Of a stretch of 64,000 nucleotides of DNA, positions 60,436 through 64,000 are shown piece by piece. Below the pieces are notes generated by a model. The model saw only the letters and a program-made list of their open reading frames with translations, searched no databases and was not told the origin of the DNA. Within the stretch, counting starts at the first letter, position 1. Each line of letters starts with the position of its first letter. Position numbers and translations under genes: made by a program. The stretch is from Sphagnum compactum (taxonomy: Eukaryota; Bryophyta; Sphagnopsida; Sphagnales): contig OZ234495.1 in assembly GCA_965153455.1 (NCBI GenBank), positions 10,660,875-10,724,874 on the forward strand, written 5' to 3'.

Positions 60436-60437
60436 CA
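60381..60437. repeat. Compound (CT)n(TA)n microsatellite
   Basis: About 15 CT units followed directly by about 12 TA units, some 300 bases upstream of the DUF538 start codon on its strand. Confidence 0.95.
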
Positions 60438-60639
60438 TCTTCACGTCCCCCATTCATAACCAAAAAACATTAATATCAGGGAAATCATCAAAAGAGATGA
60501 GAGCAAAACGCACCTGCTGCGACGAAGCTCACTGCTGCACCTCAGATTCGTAGCTCTGAATTTCTTCACCGCCTGTAAAAGTTCGCACACACAACAAACA
60601 AACATTTCAAAGGGGAGCGAGAGAGAGGCTTTCTTGAGC

Positions 60640-61165
60640 GCTTCAGGAAGAGCAAAACTCGGTAGCAAAGTGGGGGCGAGAGTACTGGAACCAGAGCTGC
60701 CTTGGGAGATCTCCACCGTTGAGCCCAATCGATTGTGAGATCTAAGCTGTTCCCTCTTCAAATAGTGTGGTACAAAAGTGGGGGCCAAGCACAGGAGAGA
60801 AAAACTCGGTAGTAAATTATGGGCTGGAGTACCGGCGAGAGGGCTGTCTTGGTAGATCTCAACCGTCGAGCTCAATCGGTTGTGAGATCTAAGCCGTAAG
60901 CTGCTCCATTTTCAAAATAGTCTGGTAGCAAAGTGGGGCGGGGGGCAGTACAGGAGCGAGGGATATCTTGTCAGATCTAGCCGTTGAGTGTAATCGATTG
61001 TGAGATCTAAGCCGTCAACTGTTCCCTAGTCAAATAGTGTGGTAGCAAAGGTTGGGGGCCGAGTATAGGAGGCGAGGGATGTCTTGGTCAGATCTAAACC
61101 GTTGAGTCCAATCGATTGTGAGATCTAAGCCGTCAGTTGTTCCCTATTCAAACAGTGTGTTACTG
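60640..61165. repeat. Tandem repeats of about 115-150 bp, four units
   Basis: Each unit contains GGTAGCAAAGTGGGG or a variant, a stretch ending CTTGGTCAGATCT, then CCGTTGAG, CAATCGATTGTGAGATCTAA, GCCGTC and GTTCCCT. The GAGATCTAAGC word recurs near 60738, 60886, 61001 and 61120. The array lies about 550-1080 bases upstream of the DUF538 start. Confidence 0.85.
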
Positions 61166-61640
61166 AGGTTTTCCTCACCTGTCAGGAGTCTGGTGAGCTG
61201 GAGGTCCGTTTTCTCCACGTGGTGAATTCCTATTTGCTCAAACCCCAAAAAATTGCCTTCCTTATCAACTGTGTGAAAAGGCACATGATAACGATTTTTT
61301 TGGGAAGCTCCTACCTACCCCAACCCACCTACCACCCTTCGTCCTACCAACCCCCCTACCTCCCTCATCTTGCTAACCCCCTCCCCACCCACCTCCTTTT
61401 GCACTCACTTCCATCGCCAAAGCTTCCAACCCAGAGCGCTCACTTCCATCGCTAGAGCTTCCGACCTAGAGAGAGCTTGAGTAGCTCAAAGCTTTAAGAG
61501 TGTGATATCCACATGAGCTTCAAGGGCTAAGGAGCTTCGGGAGTGCCCCTGCAAGAGGAGCTTCAACGTGGTGGCAACAGCACGAGTGGGAAAACAAAAG
61601 GAGCTTCAAGGTTTAGATAGAAGTGGGAGTGTGAAGGTAA
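61166..61640. other. Pyrimidine-rich and GAGCTTC-rich spacer
   Basis: No gene. 61305-61400 is almost wholly C, T and A with CCTACC/CCCACC words. 61440-61620 has GAGCTT(C) six or more times at irregular spacing. Confidence 0.6.
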
Positions 61641-63010
61641 GCTCCCTTCTCCTCCTCCTCCTTTATTATTTTTTGCATTCTTCTATCTCTTCTTCTTGTT
61701 GCGAAGAAAATAATGATAGGTGTCGTTGTCATCTTCTTAATTTTTTTTTCTTGATGTAAACAAGACAACAACAACACCATCGTTGTGTCATTGTCCTACT
61801 CTTTTGTTGCTTTGCAGGTGTGAGAAAATGACAACAAATAGTTGTGTTGCTCATCGTCCTTATGTTATGGAAAAAATGACGACGAATAGTTGTGACGAAT
61901 AGTTGTGTTGCTCATCATCATTGTCTTGTGGTCTTGCTAGGAAGAAAAAGACGACGACAATGCCGTTGTCATCATCTTCTTTTTCTCTTTTTCTTTTTTT
62001 GTTGCAAAGAAGATGATGATGGCACCGTTGTCATCCTCTTTTGTTGCTTTGAAGGCACGAGAAAATGACAAGGACTAGCTGCGTTGTTCATCGTCATTAT
62101 GTTGCGGTCTTGCTGTTGTGAAAAAGACAATGACAATGTTGTTGTCATCTTTTTTTTTCTTTTTTTTTTGTTATGAAAAAGACGATGACAACACCATTGT
62201 CGTCCTCTTTTATTGCTTTGCAAGTGTGAGAAATGACAACGAGCAGTGTAGCTGTTCATCATCATTATGTTGTCATCCTACTACAAAGAAGAAAACGACG
62301 ACGAAATTGTCGTCATCTTCTTTTTTTTTCCTTTTTTTTAGGTGTGAAGAAGGTGACGATGGCATCGTCGTCGTGTCATCATCGACCTCTTATGTAACTT
62401 TGCAAGTGCGAGAAAATGACAACAAGTAGTAACCTTGCTCATCATCATTATGTTGTGGTCCTATAGCAAAGAAAAAGAAGACAACGACAGTACTGTCATT
62501 GTCTTCTTCTTTTTTCTATTTTTTTTTTGCTACAAAGAAGACGAGGACAACACCATCATTGTGTCATTGTCATCCTCTTATGTTTCTTTCTAGGCACAAG
62601 CAACGTTGTTGTTAATCATCATTATGTTGTGGTCCTGTTGTTGCAAAGAACATGACGACGGTGCCATCGCCATCTTCCTCTTTTTTTCTTTTTTTTTGTT
62701 AGGAAGAAGATGACAACGACACTATCTTCGTGCCATCGTCATCCTCTTATGTTGATTTGCAAGCGCAAGAAAATGACGACGATCAACGTTCCTGCTCGTC
62801 ATCATTATGTTGTGGTCTTGTTGTGAAAAAGATGATGATAGTGTTGTCATCGTTTTTTTATTTTTTTATTTTTTTATTTTGATGTGAAAAAGACAACAAT
62901 GGCACTATCGTCATGTTGTCATCATCTTTTTATGTTGCTTTGGAGGCACAAGAAAATGACAACACTACTCATCATCATTTTGTTGTGGAAATAATGTTCG
63001 TCATTCTTTT
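61640..63010. repeat. Tandem array, ~180-bp period, about seven units
   Basis: The phrase TTGCTTTGCAAG-like followed by AGAAAATGACAA recurs near 61807, 62043, 62212, 62395, 62580, 62753 and 62934, mostly 170-185 bases apart (first gap 236). Each unit also has GTTGCTCATCATCATTATG, a GTTGTGGTC word, an AAGACGACGACAA-like purine run and a T-rich run. Units are well diverged. Confidence 0.85.
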
Positions 63011-63365
63011 GTTCTCCATAATGACAAATAGCAATAGCATGGTCTTATAGGGAGCAAAAGAACACCATGTAATAACAATAAACAATAATGTTTAGGGTTT
63101 TCTTTTTGCAACTATGAACCAAGGGTGACGACAATGAGTGCTACTACATTCATCGTCATCTTTTTTTTTCACTTACTGCCTGGAGAGAGTGGCTACACTC
63201 CTAGTGGTCTTTTGCTTTGCAACTGCTACAAAGCTCGTGGTTGTATTCTTCTTGTTTTTTATTATAGTTGATGGTAGTCCTCTTCTTATCTATTACTACA
63301 AATGAAAGAGTGGAAAATGAACCAGGAACTAAAATAATATTGTGTTGTTTGTGTTGGTAGAAGCA

Positions 63366-63821
63366 AAGAATGACGGAGCAAATCAACTAGTTTCAATAGA
63401 AGTTATAGATGGCATGGGAGGTGTCATGAATAAAAGACATTTGGAGGCTGGGGTGATGGGACAACAAATGAGTGTTGAAAATGTGGTTCCATTCATTCCA
63501 AATGAAATTGTTGAGGAGGAGCAAGTGGAAGCTGGTGAAGATGTTGGGGAAACATCTAAAGGAGATGTGGATCAAATTGAGATGGATTTGGAGAAAAAAA
63601 ATTTAATGATAGAGGACCAAGAAAATGTAATTCTTATTGTTCCATTGTCGGAGCAAGAGAATGTTGATCCTCATGCACATATTGATGGAGGTGACATAGC
63701 CATGGAACTTCACTTAACCCTAAACTATTACCCCACCCATCCTCTCAAGTGGAGAGGATGGGTGGGGTTTTTTTTTTGTCAAATTTGTGATTACAATATT
63801 TTCCTTGATTGTGGTCCTTAA
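63366..63821 (+). CDS. Unrecognised exon-like ORF
   Basis: After a possible AG acceptor (GTTGGTAG at about 63352-63359) an open frame runs about 150 codons: NDGANQLVSIEVIDGMGGVM, NVVPFIPNEIVEEEQVEAGE and VILIVPLSEQENVDPHAHID. It is acidic, balanced and not low-complexity. Its 3' end runs through the perfect hairpin at 63731-63767, so the natural coding end is probably earlier. I recognise no family. It could be part of a transposon or a gene whose other exons are lost or distant. Confidence 0.3.
   Translation, partial: KNDGANQLVSIEVIDGMGGVMNKRHLEAGVMGQQMSVENVVPFIPNEIVEEEQVEAGEDVGETSKGDVDQIEMDLEKKNLMIEDQENVILIVPLSEQENVDPHAHIDGGDIAMELHLTLNYYPTHPLKWRGWVGFFFCQICDYNIFLDCGP
63731..63767. repeat. 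Perfect 16-bp hairpin, with a related hairpin 97 bp on
   Basis: CCCCACCCATCCTCTC, five-base loop, then its exact reverse complement. A second, looser hairpin with CCCCACC/GGGTGGGG ends lies at about 63832-63866. Both are followed by a T run and a CAAATTTGT-like or CTAAATTTGT word, so the pair are diverged direct repeats. Confidence 0.85.
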
Positions 63822-64000
63822 ACCTCTGCCTACCCCACCTTCCTTCTTCATGTGAAGTGGGTGGGGCATTTTTTTCGTCTAAATTTGTAGGCAATACCTT
63901 TAGGCTTTGTAGGTGATATTGTTATTTTTAGGGTTTGCTTCATTTTATGCAAATTTCAACATTGGAGTTTAACAATACCCTCATCTTGTGTTTTTTTCCT

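Noticed and set aside
61640-63010. CRISPR-like repeat-spacer pattern
   Set aside because: There is no short conserved repeat alternating with unique spacers; whole ~180-bp units are repeated and the context is a plant nuclear genome.

Overview
The window is nuclear DNA from a green plant. Genes are split by GT-AG introns, intergenic DNA is AT-rich and full of GA/CT, GT and TA microsatellites, and the families are plant ones: an organelle-type PPR protein, a DUF538/SVB-like protein, a DUF7796-like protein and a plant-type ABCF1. Two genes narrow the lineage. A complete plastid-targeted MraY points to retained chloroplast peptidoglycan synthesis. A SHIPPO/ODF3-type protein with PGPGTY repeats points to motile cilia, that is, swimming sperm. 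Together they suggest a non-seed land plant (bryophyte, lycophyte or fern) or a close streptophyte relative; I cannot name the species.

Layout. 1-5.8 kb: gene-poor AT-rich DNA with a decayed MULE/FAR1-like transposase (about 4.0-5.0 kb). 6.5-10.4 kb (-): ABCF1, five coding exons. 10.4-14.5 kb: simple-repeat intergenic DNA. 14.6-18.2 kb (+): plastid MraY, eight exons. 19.8-20.5 kb (+): intronless SHIPPO-type gene. 20.5-23.5 kb: AT-rich spacer. 23.5-30.4 kb: two direct copies of an NADP-oxidoreductase (F420-dependent family) gene, both broken in different ways, with a GIY-YIG endonuclease-like gene (25.9-27.0 kb, -) between them. 30.6-32.2 kb: decayed copia-like element and a 45-bp minisatellite. 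32.8-35.6 kb (+): PPR protein. 35.6-39.3 kb: no convincing gene. 39.3-41.5 kb (-): DUF7796-like membrane protein. 41.6-43.8 kb: two head-to-tail Helitron-like elements filling most of the space between that gene and RPS3. 44.4-46.3 kb (+): cytosolic ribosomal protein uS3. 46.3-54.6 kb: repeats and a GC-rich solo-LTR-like block. 54.6-58.7 kb (+): PIF1-family helicase with a charged N-terminus and a C-terminal CCHC knuckle. 59.2-60.1 kb (-): DUF538 gene. 60.6-64 kb: tandem arrays (about 115-150 bp and about 180 bp periods), hairpins and one unrecognised exon-like ORF.

The genes are independent transcription units and do not form a pathway. MraY, the PPR protein and perhaps the DUF538 protein belong to plastid or shoot biology, ABCF1 and RPS3 to translation, PIF1 and the GIY-YIG protein to DNA maintenance. 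The least ordinary material is structural: an 82-bp microinversion inside one pseudogene exon, paralogues that decayed in different places, a tandem Helitron pair next to a promoter, and splice-donor-like motifs multiplied by tandem repeats. All exon joins were worked out by hand from GT-AG sites and reading-frame continuity.
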